A stretch of DNA of 64,000 nt from Hirsutella rhossiliensis (Eukaryota > Ascomycota > Sordariomycetes > Hypocreales > Ophiocordycipitaceae): the NCBI RefSeq assembly GCF_020360975.1, contig NW_025408679.1, positions 2,395,703-2,459,702 on the forward strand, read 5' to 3'. Each line of letters starts with the position of its first letter. The first letter of the stretch is position 1. Positions 43,090 through 53,085 of the stretch are shown here, piece after piece. A program made the position numbers and the translations under genes. The notes under the pieces are model-generated. The model did not search any database. It was not told the origin of the DNA and saw only the letters and a list, made by a program, of their open reading frames with translations.

Positions 43090-45531
43090 TCATGTATCTG
43101 CCTCTGTCTGCCCAGTCTCCTCCAAGGCATCCTCGAATGCTTTGATGATTGGATCGTACAGTATCTTCGGGTCCTGTGGAGTGCCGGTAAAAAGTCCATG
43201 CCTGTATGGGAACAATATGTCTCTTATCGTCCTGCACAGGGGCTTCACACAGTCGAATGCTGGTGGAAACTCCCTTAATATGAGATCAAGTCCTTTACCC
43301 TTGCCTGCATCCATGTGGCCAAGCTTCGTGTTTGCGATCTTTTTGTAGCTGCCGGTATACCAGTCCATCAACATACTCTCTCCTGCCTGCTGCTTTGCTT
43401 TGCCTAGAAGTCCCCAGCCACGGCGGGCGCATTGCCAGATAAGGACATAGAAGAATGATTCAAGATCATGACGATACGTGTGCGATATTTCGAGGAGCAC
43501 TTCAATCGCCATGAATTCCATCGTACCAGTCCGATGCCGGGCGCCGCTCGGGCCGGTGCCTTCTTCCTTGGCCAGGTCCAAATCGATGAGCACGCCCTTG
43601 CAGCCGTCGGCCGTGTCCGGGTCCGTGAGGATGATGTTGTTCTCCGAGATGTCTCGGTGCAGAATTTCCCCATCCATGAAGAGTGATCGGTGCACCTTGA
43701 TGGCATCACGAAGGCCTTCAAGGAGCTCGACAACAGACTTGAACTGGCTGATGGATCGGCCCGCCGGAGAGATGGCCAGTACGCGAAAGATGCGATTATC
43801 GTACGGCAGGTCTTGGTCTTGCTGGATGAGACTAGTACCCTCCGGTTCTTGTACGGGGTAAGTGATCCCCTCTCCGTGTGCTGTCTCGGCTAGCTGGCTG
43901 TTCGACCGGGGTCTCTTCGACGTATGACTTCCTCCATCTATAGACTTTCGCTTTCCGCTGGCAATGCTGAGACCGTGAAACTCGCTGAACGAGCGACTCG
44001 GCGGGAGCTGCGATTGTGAGAAGGACGAGTGGGCGCTGCGCGGCACGCCGCGAAACTTATGCGGAGTCGAGAAGACGAGACCTTCACGCAGCTTGCTTAT
44101 GCTGGTGACTTCTTCACGGTAGGCAACCAGTTTCGCGAGACCCTTCACGCCGCGATCGTTTGCCTTCATAAGAAGGTCCGCCTCGGGTGGTCGCACGCTA
44201 GAGGTCCAAGAGAACTTCACGACCCTGTCATACCCCGCTGCGCCCGTAGGCTTGGCACGAAAGCACGACGTGCCGCGACAGACAATCGCTCGCTGAAGGG
44301 CGATCGGGTTGGGGTCGAGTTCGAGTTCCCTATTCCGTTTCTTCCCGCGAGCTTCAACAGGTATGGTGATGAATAGCTTGTCGTCTTTCTCCTTGGTGAT
44401 TGTATCCAAGCCCAGATCTTCGTCGCTCATCATCAGATAACCGCACATGACCTGGATGAACTTCTCGGGCTCCTCGTGGATGTCAAACGTAGCTCCGCTG
44501 TACGGCCCAGACCGATCGAAGGCCCATGTTTCCATCTCAGTGCCAGCCAGAGTGAATGCGGGTACAAATAGACGTGTGGGCTGGCTTGCGAATACGTTGC
44601 GCACAGCGCTGCCAATCTGAAGCAACAGGACTTTGTCTTTCTGGTTGGATTCCTTGATCTCGCCGACGACCGACACGTGTCGCCAGTCGTGCTTCGCGTC
44701 GGCTTCCCTCCCCCTTTTCTTTTTCACGATAAGGTCCAGCTGCCGTGACGTCTTCGCCCCTACTTTATTGTCTAGGGTGGTCCTGAAGTAGGCGGCACCT
44801 TCGTTTGACAACAGCTCTTGCTGCAAGCCGAGCCACCAGTCGCCCACATCGTCCTCCGTGGGCGCGTCGGGAAGTTGTGTCCACCGCTTATCGCTGTCGC
44901 TGTAGTGGCTTTTGGCGGCCTCCCAGATTCGCTTGGCTCGCCGGTTCCATTTTTTGCCCTCAAAATATTTCTCGTGGAATCCGCCGACTGCACGGTGCGT
45001 GCAGTGGCGAATCTCTTCGAACACGCGATCTTCGATCTTCTTCCGCGTCTGTTCCGAGCCTTGCAGTGAGGCGGATGAATGGGAGATGGGGGTGTTGAAG
45101 GACGGTGGAAGGCTCGGTGGCGGAGTGGACTGGGAGATTGCTCGGATGAGGGCGACGACGGCAGCCCAAATGTCGACATCGGGGGCTTGTTTGATTACAA
45201 GCTGTGACAGCGGGCGGAAGTGCTGGTACTCGAAGTCGCCCTTCGGAAGTCGTGAACGGACGATGCCTAGATCAGAAAACAGAGAGTCCCTTCCGGTTCT
45301 CGAAGCCAGTTGTGGAGATACATCGGACGCAGAGAGAATAGAGAACAGTTTGCCAATTGCTGCCACAAACAATCGTGGTCGTTCTGGCGCGTCTGCGCTG
45401 TCATCTGGCTCGGACGCTTCGCAGGGAGTGTTTGGTTCGGCCTCGCGCAGTGCTTTACGAACGGCGCTGAGTGAGTCGCCGAAAGGATTTTGTTCGATGA
45501 TATCGCGCTCGTCTTGAGTAAGGTGAGCCAT
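43090..45531 (-). CDS. FunK1-type protein kinase, apparently intact
   Basis: An 813-codon frame from MAHLTQDERDIIEQNPFGDS (start chosen at 45531; in-frame ATGs lie upstream to 45633 but encode low-complexity residues). The N-terminal half has the fungal pre-kinase region (FHEKYFEGKKWNRRAKRIWE; LFVPAFTLAGTEMETWAFDR; YLMMSDEDLGLDT). The kinase domain has the Lys strand VVKFSWTS (about residue 440), the catalytic loop HRDISENNIIL (about 622), DLDLA in place of DFG (about 648), and GTMEFMAIEVL. FunK1 kinases are an expanded fungal family, often in repeat-rich or dispensable regions, and their substrates are unknown. The HRD and Asp are conserved, so activity is possible. It is the only long uninterrupted gene in the window. 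Confidence 0.9.
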   Translation of the reverse strand: MAHLTQDERDIIEQNPFGDSLSAVRKALREAEPNTPCEASEPDDSADAPERPRLFVAAIGKLFSILSASDVSPQLASRTGRDSLFSDLGIVRSRLPKGDFEYQHFRPLSQLVIKQAPDVDIWAAVVALIRAISQSTPPPSLPPSFNTPISHSSASLQGSEQTRKKIEDRVFEEIRHCTHRAVGGFHEKYFEGKKWNRRAKRIWEAAKSHYSDSDKRWTQLPDAPTEDDVGDWWLGLQQELLSNEGAAYFRTTLDNKVGAKTSRQLDLIVKKKRGREADAKHDWRHVSVVGEIKESNQKDKVLLLQIGSAVRNVFASQPTRLFVPAFTLAGTEMETWAFDRSGPYSGATFDIHEEPEKFIQVMCGYLMMSDEDLGLDTITKEKDDKLFITIPVEARGKKRNRELELDPNPIALQRAIVCRGTSCFRAKPTGAAGYDRVVKFSWTSSVRPPEADLLMKANDRGVKGLAKLVAYREEVTSISKLREGLVFSTPHKFRGVPRSAHSSFSQSQLPPSRSFSEFHGLSIASGKRKSIDGGSHTSKRPRSNSQLAETAHGEGITYPVQEPEGTSLIQQDQDLPYDNRIFRVLAISPAGRSISQFKSVVELLEGLRDAIKVHRSLFMDGEILHRDISENNIILTDPDTADGCKGVLIDLDLAKEEGTGPSGARHRTGTMEFMAIEVLLEISHTYRHDLESFFYVLIWQCARRGWGLLGKAKQQAGESMLMDWYTGSYKKIANTKLGHMDAGKGKGLDLILREFPPAFDCVKPLCRTIRDILFPYRHGLFTGTPQDPKILYDPIIKAFEDALEETGQTEADT

Positions 45532-45639
45532 GGCGCAGGTTACTGGAGATGGCGGAACAACATTAGTGGATTGCGAGGTCAGAGCACATGTCATCCGTCG
45601 CGGAAAAAAGTTGAGAGGAGTTCGAAGATACATAACCTT

Positions 45640-45740
45640 ACCCGTTGGCGGGGCCCTTCAGGAGCCAACTAAGGGGGTAAGCCCCTTACCCGTTGGCTAG
45701 TGCCTTCGTATGCCAACTTGGGGCCTTCCCCTAAGTTGGC
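45640..45740. repeat. Alternating GCCAAC / GTTGGC motif cluster
   Basis: GTTGGC or GCCAAC occurs five times in about 100 bp in alternating orientation. Two near-direct repeats start TTACCCGTTGGC (45648 and 45685). It lies upstream of the pogo D frame, so it may be that element's subterminal region. Confidence 0.6.
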
Positions 45741-45882
45741 TAAAAAAGTCGTGGACATGCAGAAAACCCGTGGACAGCCGCGCACGGGCCCACTATCGTA
45801 GCACCGCGTTTTTAGTGCATCTTCCCACCAAAACTCGCGACCGCATGATACTCATGACGTATTTCTACGTCGCCAACACGCA

Positions 45883-46414
45883 ATGTATTCCCAAATCGCT
45901 ATTGCAAGGGCTGTAAAGCTTGTTCTTGAGTCTCGCGAGAGCTTCGAAACAGGCCGCCGCCAAACGCGCAAATCCGGGCAAGGGGCGGTCCAGAAGCCCG
46001 TATCAGTACGTCAGGCGGCAGCGATCTTTGGCGTGGCCAAGTCCACGGTCCAGAAAGGCATTGCACGGCGGCACGGAGACATTGGCCGCATTGGCCGGCC
46101 AAGACTGCTCTCTGACGACGAAGATGACGCTATCGCCGCCTATGTGATTTGGCTACAGCGAAGTGGCTTCCCAGCGAGTAAGGCGCATGTCGAGTCCGCC
46201 GGCGGCTTTATCGCTCCTTCAACGCCGCAACCCTGACGCCAAGCCGCCCTCTAGAGCGTGGTATTCTCAATGGCTTCAAGACCACCCAGAGCTCCGCGTC
46301 ACATATATCAAGGCGGTTGAGAAGTCTAGGAAGACGTTTGAAGCTGGCGATATCTCCAATGTTAAGAGGTTCTTCGAGAAGTTTACTGATATCATCACAA
46401 CACACGGTAATTAA
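45883..46414 (+). pseudogene. pogo-type transposase N-terminus (fragment D)
   Basis: MYSQIAIARAVKLVLESRES opens a helix-turn-helix (SVRQAAAIFGVAKSTVQKGI) and the second DNA-binding half (DDAIAAYVIWLQRSGFPASK). After a frame change near 46210 come LLQRRNPDAKPPSRAWYSQWLQ and KAVEKSRKTFEAGDISNVKRFFEKFTDIITTHGN. It is cut exactly before the first catalytic Asp, where Gypsy sequence begins. The fragment at 50925 belongs to a different pogo family, so the two are not halves of one gene. Confidence 0.85.
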
Positions 46415-46424
46415 AGCACTCGGC

Positions 46425-49400
46425 GACTTGTACCTTCAGCTTAAGCTTGGGGTCGAGGGACCGAGATCCGTTTCGTACCGCGTTATAAACGCTTGTAAAG
46501 ACTGGATCCTGGTTTGCCGTTTGCTGCCATAATTGTTGTAGCTCTGGGTCGTGGAAAACCGTGTGTTCTTCTTCGCCTTCTCCCGCTTGAGTCGACGTTA
46601 CTCCGACGTAGGTACGTAGGGCTGCTTCTGGAATAAGCTGCATATCTCGTGCTTCGTGATCCGCTTCGTTTGGTCGGTCCTGTTCGCGGCGAGAGCGCGT
46701 CTGGCACCACTGCTTCCGTCCCGGACGGTACTGGAGCTGGAAGTTAAAACGCGAGAGATATTCAGCCCAACGTGCCTGCCTTTCCGAGAGCTGTTGGCGC
46801 GTCATGAAATACTCGAGGTTCTTATGGTCGGTAAGGATAACGAAGTTATCACAGCTTCGTAGCTCGGCTGACCATTGTTCGAGACAACGAATAATAGCGA
46901 GCATTTCCTTATCATGGATTGGGTAGTTGCGCTCAGCCGGTGATAGCTTCTGCGAGTGGAGCGCTACTGGCTTGCGTTGTCCGTCGACTTCCTGCGTAAG
47001 TGTGCCCCCAAGCGCCCAGCCGCTACAGTCTGCTTCTACGAAGGTTGGCCTCTCGAAATCCCATTGAGTAAGAATAGGGGCGTTCGTAAATAGCGTCTTT
47101 AGTGTCTGGAACGCCATATCGTGCTCGTCCGTCCACTTGAACTTAGTCCCCTTTCCTGTTAGTGCTGTTAGGGGTGCAGTTATTTCCGAGGCTTGCGGTA
47201 TAAATATCCGGTAGTAGTTAACGAATCCTAGAAAACTGCGCACCCCCTTCTAAGTTCTGGGTAACGGGGACTGCCCACTCGACTATTGCTCGTATCTTGT
47301 CGGGATCTGCCTGAATGCCAATTCCTGCGTGAATAATGAATCCTAGGTACTTAATCCGCTTGACTCCAAATTCGCATTTCTCCGGGTCTAGGTGTAGTCC
47401 ATGCTCGGCGAGGCGTTCTAAAACTAACCGTACCTTCCGGAAATGGTCTTCTCTGCTCCCGCTCGAATAGATAAGTATATCGTCCATATAAGCAGAGGCG
47501 AACTCGTCGAGGTAGTCTCGTAGGATACCGTTAATATACCGCTGGAAGGTTGCTGGCGCGCCACTTAGCCCGAACGGGTAACCATCCATTCGAAGAGACC
47601 GTACCGGGTGCGGAACGCTGTCTTCCACTCGTCTCCTTCTGCAACCCGTACTTTATGGAACGCTTGTACCACGTCGACCTTAGTGAACCACTTCGCATCT
47701 TTTAGGTTGCGAAGTGTGTCCCTATTAGAGGAAGGGGGTAACGGTCCGACTTAGTGATTGCGTTCAACGCTCTGTAGTCACAACAGAATCGCAGCCCGCC
47801 ACCTGGTTTCCTCACAAACAGGGCTGGAGCTGCTGCTTCTGAACTGCTTGCACGGATAAATCCTTTATCCACTAGGTCTCGTAGAGTCTTCTTAAGAACC
47901 AGGAGTTCCTCTCGTGACATACCGTATAGTGCTCCATACGGTAGTGGTAACTGCTGGCCATTCGGGTCCTCCTTGATTCTGATTTCGTGGTCTATGCCTG
48001 GCTTATGAGGATTCAGCTTATCAGCTTCCTTCTTCATAAATAGAGGCAGTAAATCGTGGAACCGCTGGGGTATCGTTCGGCGTAGCTCTGCTTCTGACAT
48101 GGGTTTCTTTGGTGATAACGCCCTTTCGATATCCTTCATGCTGATAGCGAAAATCGCCGTGGCAGCTGCCTCTCTTCCTTCCTGCTTGCGGATCCTTTCA
48201 AAGTAACCCACAAAGGTACTGGCTAGTACGTGCTTTGCTTCTTCGAACTCCTTGGCTTTCGCAGAATATTCTCCTTCCCGAGGTGATCTACCCAGTCTTG
48301 TGTAGGTTCATGCCATAGTCGTTTCTCGTGGGGCACTGAGTACGACTTTGTGTGGCATAACCAGGGTTTTCCTAGGATTAGGGAATTCCAATCAGGGCAC
48401 CACGTAGGCACAGATCGTCTGTATGTGGCCGTTGACCTCCATTGATAGCCATACGAGGCCCCTAATCGTTGCTCCTTCCATTGCCCCTGATGCTCCTGTA
48501 ATAGCTCGCGGTGCTATTTCCACTATAGGAACTTCCAACTTCTCGACGACTTCTTCGTCAACCGCGGCGTAGCACTGGCATCCCTCGTCTACGAGTGAGG
48601 AGAAGAGATTGGTCCTATTGATAATGCTTCGAATTATTGTAGGACCAACTTCCATTTTCCTGAGAACTTCTCTTCTTTGCCACTGCTCCGTTCTTTGGCC
48701 TCGAGACCCGTCTTTGTTTCGAGGCTACGCATTTCCCGAGAGGATGGGGTCTCGCTAAGTCCTGACTCTTCCTCACTAGAGTCGTTACCATCATCTTCCA
48801 GCAAGGGCATGATCCTGGCGGTGCGGACTTTACATCCCTCGACCGGCTAGGGTCCTGTCCTGGCGAGTAGGGGCAAGCGGCAATGAAATGGGTGTTGTCG
48901 CCGCAGCGGAGACAACGACCCTCGTCACGGCGTTTATTCCGTTCGTCCTCGGATACCCACCTCGCCCGTTGCTTCCGTCCTGACCTAGGCTGGAAGCGAA
49001 CCGTCTTGCTCGTCTCGCGAAGAAGAGAGCATAAGTGGGCATAAAAGTGGATAAAGGGACTTTTCGTAGGTAGATTCTCAGATGATCTGATAGTCGGTGA
49101 TGTGCATGTGTTTTTTTTTTCTGTCCAGTTGCCCTGTATCCGTCTAGCCCTCCCCTTTTATATCCCTCTGTGCCTTCCCTATGTTCATATCCCGTGTTCA
49201 GGTATAATATACATTCTATCAGGAAGAGGGCACTCCTTGCCTCTCACTGAAGGCCGCGTAAGCCATCTACGTCAGCACATTCAGCTCGATCTCCCCGATC
49301 AATAGCTTTCCAAGCTATTAGGTCGATAGTTCAATCTCTTGAGGTCCCGAGCCAGTAAAAGATATACCGGACTCCTTGGAGGATCCCGATCGAATAGGAG

Positions 49401-50539
49401 ATCCTCCGGACCCCTCAGTGGTCTAGGAAGAAGAAACAATAGTCTGCAGACTTCCCTTCTTACCTGGTTTCAAGCTGTATTACCTAGAGACCTAGGGACC
49501 TCAACTCGTTCGGACCTTCTTCTCGACAGCTCGTTCCACTTGACCCTGGCCGTTCGCCCGTCCTCTCTGACCCTGCCCTGAGTGCGTGTAACCGTCATTA
49601 TTACGTCGCCGTCATGGTCGCGTGCGTCACGTGCGTTCTGCTCGGCGGGTAACGTTGCTGACGGTGCCGGGGTGTTGTCGTTACCGGCGACCTGGATGTT
49701 GCCGATGCCTGATGCCTGCCCTTGGTCACGTTGCCCGCGGGAGCCCTGCTTCCTCTGCAACGCCTTAAACTTCGCGGTGTGCTCGAACGCCCAAGCAATC
49801 GGGTGTAGACGTTGGATGTACTCGTTGTAGTCCTTCGGCATGATAACCGGGACTAGTTGCTCACGGAGAGCAGGAGAGATCGAGTTCCGTAGCCATGCGA
49901 GCTTGGAAGCATTATCCCAGCTCGCGCCGCCCGCTTTGGTCAATGTTTCCTCGAATTCAGGGAGGAACTTCCCAAACTCTTGGCTGTCTCGTTGAATGAG
50001 GTGCGCAGCCTGTCCTGCGCCCTCTCTGTCTGCTGCACGCTGCCGAACGTCTGGGCTAGGTGCGAGAAGAATTTCCGGGGTCTGGGTTGCCCTTCGCGCT
50101 CTCTTGCCTCCAAAACCCTCGACTCTCCTCATCATCTGATCCGGCAAGGTCTGCAGGATCTCGTACCACACGACGTTGTTATTGCCGTTTAGGCCCTCTT
50201 CGTCGGTATTGTACTTAAATACCAGACGGTCGAGGTAGAAGTGGAAGGACTCGGTTGACCGTTCCACTTCGGCCAAGTCATCGGCTTGCGCTTCTTGCCA
50301 CGGTCCATTTCCTGGGCTGCTTCCGGCCTCGGTTCGACGGGTAAGATCGCCGGGGTACTGAGCACCCCCGGGCTGGGTGTCAACGGTGGCGCTGCTAGGC
50401 CTAGCCCGGTGAACATCTTCCGCAGTTCTTCGTCTCCCGCGATCCCAGATAAGATCTGCAAGAGCTCTTGCTCCTTCCCTCCATCGGCTCGTTGCGCCGC
50501 CGGTCGCGGTGCCCCTGCATAACTACTATTGTCCTCCAT
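46425..50539 (-). pseudogene. Gypsy gag-pol (no integrase), frameshifted
   Basis: Gag: start 50539, then AEVERSTESFHFYLDRLVFKYN and RNSISPALREQLVPVIMPKDYNEY, and after the insertion a knuckle CLRCGDNTHFIAACP (about 48905 reversed). Protease: SSLVDEGCQCYAAV and NSLILGKPWLCH, with Asp-Glu-Gly where Asp-Ser-Gly is usual. RT: LPYGALYGMSREELLVLKKTL, RFCCDYRALNAITKSDRYPLP, the active site AYMDDILIYS (about 47490), CEFGVKRIKYLGFIIH. RNase H: PTFVEADCSGWALGG, NYPIHDKEMLAIIRCLEQWS, VILTDHKNLEYFM. Frame changes at about 47235, 47660, 48215 and 48660. Confidence 0.9.
49060..49465. other. LTR-like insertion in Gypsy B gag
   Basis: AT-rich block with a poly-T tract (49110-49120), TTTTATATCCC, GTTCATATCCC and GGTATAATATACATTC, resembling 35940-36060 in the other gag. 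It contains no gene. Ends and target duplication are unresolved. Confidence 0.4.
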
Positions 50540-50600
50540 CTTGTTCGTCCGTCTCGTCGTCCGATCGATCGTCCGTCTCGTCGTTTAGCCTATCGCCTGT

Positions 50601-50690
50601 CTTGCTGTCTGTCCTGCTGACTGTCCTGCTGTCTGTCCTGCTGTCTGTCCTGCTGTCTGTCCTGCTGTCTGTCCTTCTGTCTGTCCTGTC
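50601..50690. repeat. 12-bp minisatellite (CTGTCTGTCCTG)n
   Basis: About seven copies of a 12-bp unit just upstream of the Gypsy B gag start, with single-base variants (CTGACTGT, CCTTCTGT). Confidence 0.9.
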
Positions 50691-50924
50691 TTTTGTTAAC
50701 TGGTAGCTCAATATGTTACGGGGTCAGCACTGTTGGCACAGGTGCTGGGCGTAATTGATGTAAATTGAGCTACAAAGAGTGTAAAGGGGAGACGTGTCTA
50801 CATCGCTCCCTTTAGGAGTCGTGTCCGTGGCGCTCGCACGTGACTAGTCTGGCCATGCCAGATCTACACATCGGGGCGTAGCCCCTTACAATACAGCTTT
50901 GTTCATCGCAACCGCAATGAGCTA

Positions 50925-52664
50925 GGTTGCAGCTGGTTCGATGGATTTGACATTGCACGGAAAAGAGCCGATAATACCTCTAGGTATAAGGCATATTTTG
51001 AGCTTGTAAGTTGGTCTACAAAATCTCAGATTCGTTACTAATTGTGGAAGATCCGAGCGAAAATCGAGAAATACGACATTGTCCCTTGCAACACGTATAA
51101 TATGGATGAAAAAGGCTTTCTCTTGGGTGTGATCAATCGAACTAAGAGAGTCTTCACCCTTGATCTCAAAAGCAAGGCAAATTGCTCGGCGCATTGCAAG
51201 ACGGCAATCGATCCTGGATTACGTTCGTGGCTTGCATCTGCCAGGACATGACATCACTGCCTCCTTTTCTCATCTACCAAGGCAAGCCAGGACAAGTCCA
51301 AGATTCTTGGCTTACGGACTTTGACCCAGAGCATCAATCAGCATTCTTCACAACCTCAGAGACGGGCTGGACTAACCACGAGCTTGGGAAAGAGTGGCTC
51401 GTCGGCGTTTTTGATCGGTTTACCAAGGCAAAAGCACGAAATGGACGTGATTATCGCCTTCTTATTACCGACGGACACTCCAGCCATATTAATATGGGCT
51501 TTCTGGAGTGGTGCGACCAGCATCGGATCATCGTGGCGGTGTTTCCTCCTCACTCTACCCATCGGCTCCAGCCCCTGGACGTATCCCTATTCAGCCCTCT
51601 GTCAACGGCATACACAAATCAGCTTATCCGGTGGACGGCAAAGACTCAAGGGCTCGTTGGGCTGTCCAAGCGCGAGTTCTGGACTTTGTTTTGGAATGCA
51701 TTCGAGGCGTCTTTCTCACCGGAGAACGTTGAAAGTGGGTGGATGCGGACCGGGCTCCTTCCTTTCGATCCCGAAGTCGTCCTATCACAGATTGTGAAAG
51801 ACAGAATCGACGATTCCGATGTAGGCAGTGGTTCGGAAGACTCACTAGCATTGCAACAGCCTACTGCTCGAGAATTACGACGGCTTGTGGACAAAGTAGT
51901 CGACAAATCCACCGCAGATTCGGAAGTCAATGCTCGGAAGCTGAAGAGCACTCTCGAAAGCCTTCAATCCGAGGTTGAGCTGCTTAGATATGAGAACAAG
52001 GGACTCCGTGAGGCAATAATTCATGAGAAGCAGCGCAGGCAGCGTGGTACAGCTCTGAAAGATTATCTCTTTGACCGTACGGATCCTTACTCTGCTCAGG
52101 TCTTCAGCCCGCAAAAAGTGGCCCAAGCTCGAGTGAAGAAAGCTGCGATGGAGGCCCAAAGAAGAGAAGGCTCTCCAAAGGAATCCCAGAAGGTTCAGCG
52201 ACAGCAGAAGGCGGAAGAACAAAAGAGGTCGTGTTGGAGAGGAAGAGGCGGCGAGAGGAGAAAAGGGCGAAAATTGCAGGAAAAAGAAGCCAGAAAGCAA
52301 GAAAGAGGCTAACCGACAGCTTCGTGACGACCTCGGGCATCTTAACCGGGAAAGGCCACAACAGGGGCAGCAAAGCCGGCGGGTGCCTTTTGATGCACGA
52401 GAGGAGAGTCCAGGGATTCTAGACGAAATAATCGTCGCTCCTCCGTCACCACCAGAGCCTCCGGTAACATCGCAAGCGCCAGATCAGCCAGAGAACGACT
52501 TAGCAAAGAAGGCAAGGATTCCGCCCGGCCGAACGCCTCGTGCCCAAAGACCTTTTCTGGCTGTTGAGAGTGATCGGGAGATGGTAGTGGGGTATCGGAG
52601 CTCAGGACGGCCGCAGCGGAATAGCAAGCGACCACAATGGCTTGATGACTGCGAAACAGGATGA
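50925..52664 (+). pseudogene. pogo-type transposase (fragment E), 5' truncated
   Basis: It begins inside the DNA-binding domain (SWFDGFDIARKRADNTSRYKAYFEL). A clean intron, 51006-51050 (GTAAGT...TTACTAAT...GAAG), joins in phase to IRAKIEKYDIVPCNTYNMDEKGFLLGV (first Asp). A frameshift near 51170 follows, then ALQDGNRSWITFVACICQDM, LLITDGHSSHINM (second Asp), PHSTHRLQPLDVSLFSPLS (third Asp), a leucine-rich coiled coil (LESLQSEVELLRYENKGLRE) and a Lys/Arg-rich tail. A final frame change near 52300 leads to the C-terminal frame ending at 52664. The N-terminus is lost at the Gypsy junction. Confidence 0.9.
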
Positions 52665-53085
52665 TGCACATCTCGCAGTCGCTTTTTCATCACATTTTAA
52701 GTTGGACAAATTTTGGCCCCGTTGCTGTGGAGTTATTGTGGATTGATGTCTTAACTTTCAGTCGCGTGTAAGTCCGGCGGGTCACGGGATCCGGCAGATC
52801 ATCGGAAAATCCCTTACACAGTCACGTGTGCTGCTGAGGACGGCTGAGGCCACATAACTAGCATCGTGGCCTCCTCCCCCTTTTCGATAGACAATCCTCA
52901 TTGCAGAATACGACACACCGGTTAACCCAGTTTGTTACGTGCACGAGACCTACCAACACTATTCAATATTTTTTCCATCTCTCCATCATTCGAAGAAAAG
53001 TTATCGCCTTAGTATACTCGGTGGTAAATCAAGCCCATGTCGGGACGCATGGTTTGCGAAGTGTTCTGCGTCTGCAAGAACTGCT

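Larger units (their letters stand above)
46415..50900 (-). mobile_element. Gypsy retrotransposon, truncated after RNase H
   Basis: Gag, protease, RT and RNase H are in order on the minus strand (50539 down to about 46425). No integrase, 3' UTR or LTR is found. The left junction abuts pogo D and the right abuts pogo E. A leader minisatellite lies at 50601-50690, and an LTR-like block interrupts gag at 49060-49465. Confidence 0.85.

Noticed and set aside
44772..45517. Open frames overlapping the FunK1 gene
   Set aside because: They are antisense or out-of-frame shadows in GC-rich coding sequence. The 813-codon kinase frame has clear domain motifs.
45883..52664. pogo D and pogo E as two halves of one gene split by Gypsy
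   Set aside because: The parts overlap in family alignment (both cover the linker before the first Asp), the sequences differ, and there is no duplication at the Gypsy edges.
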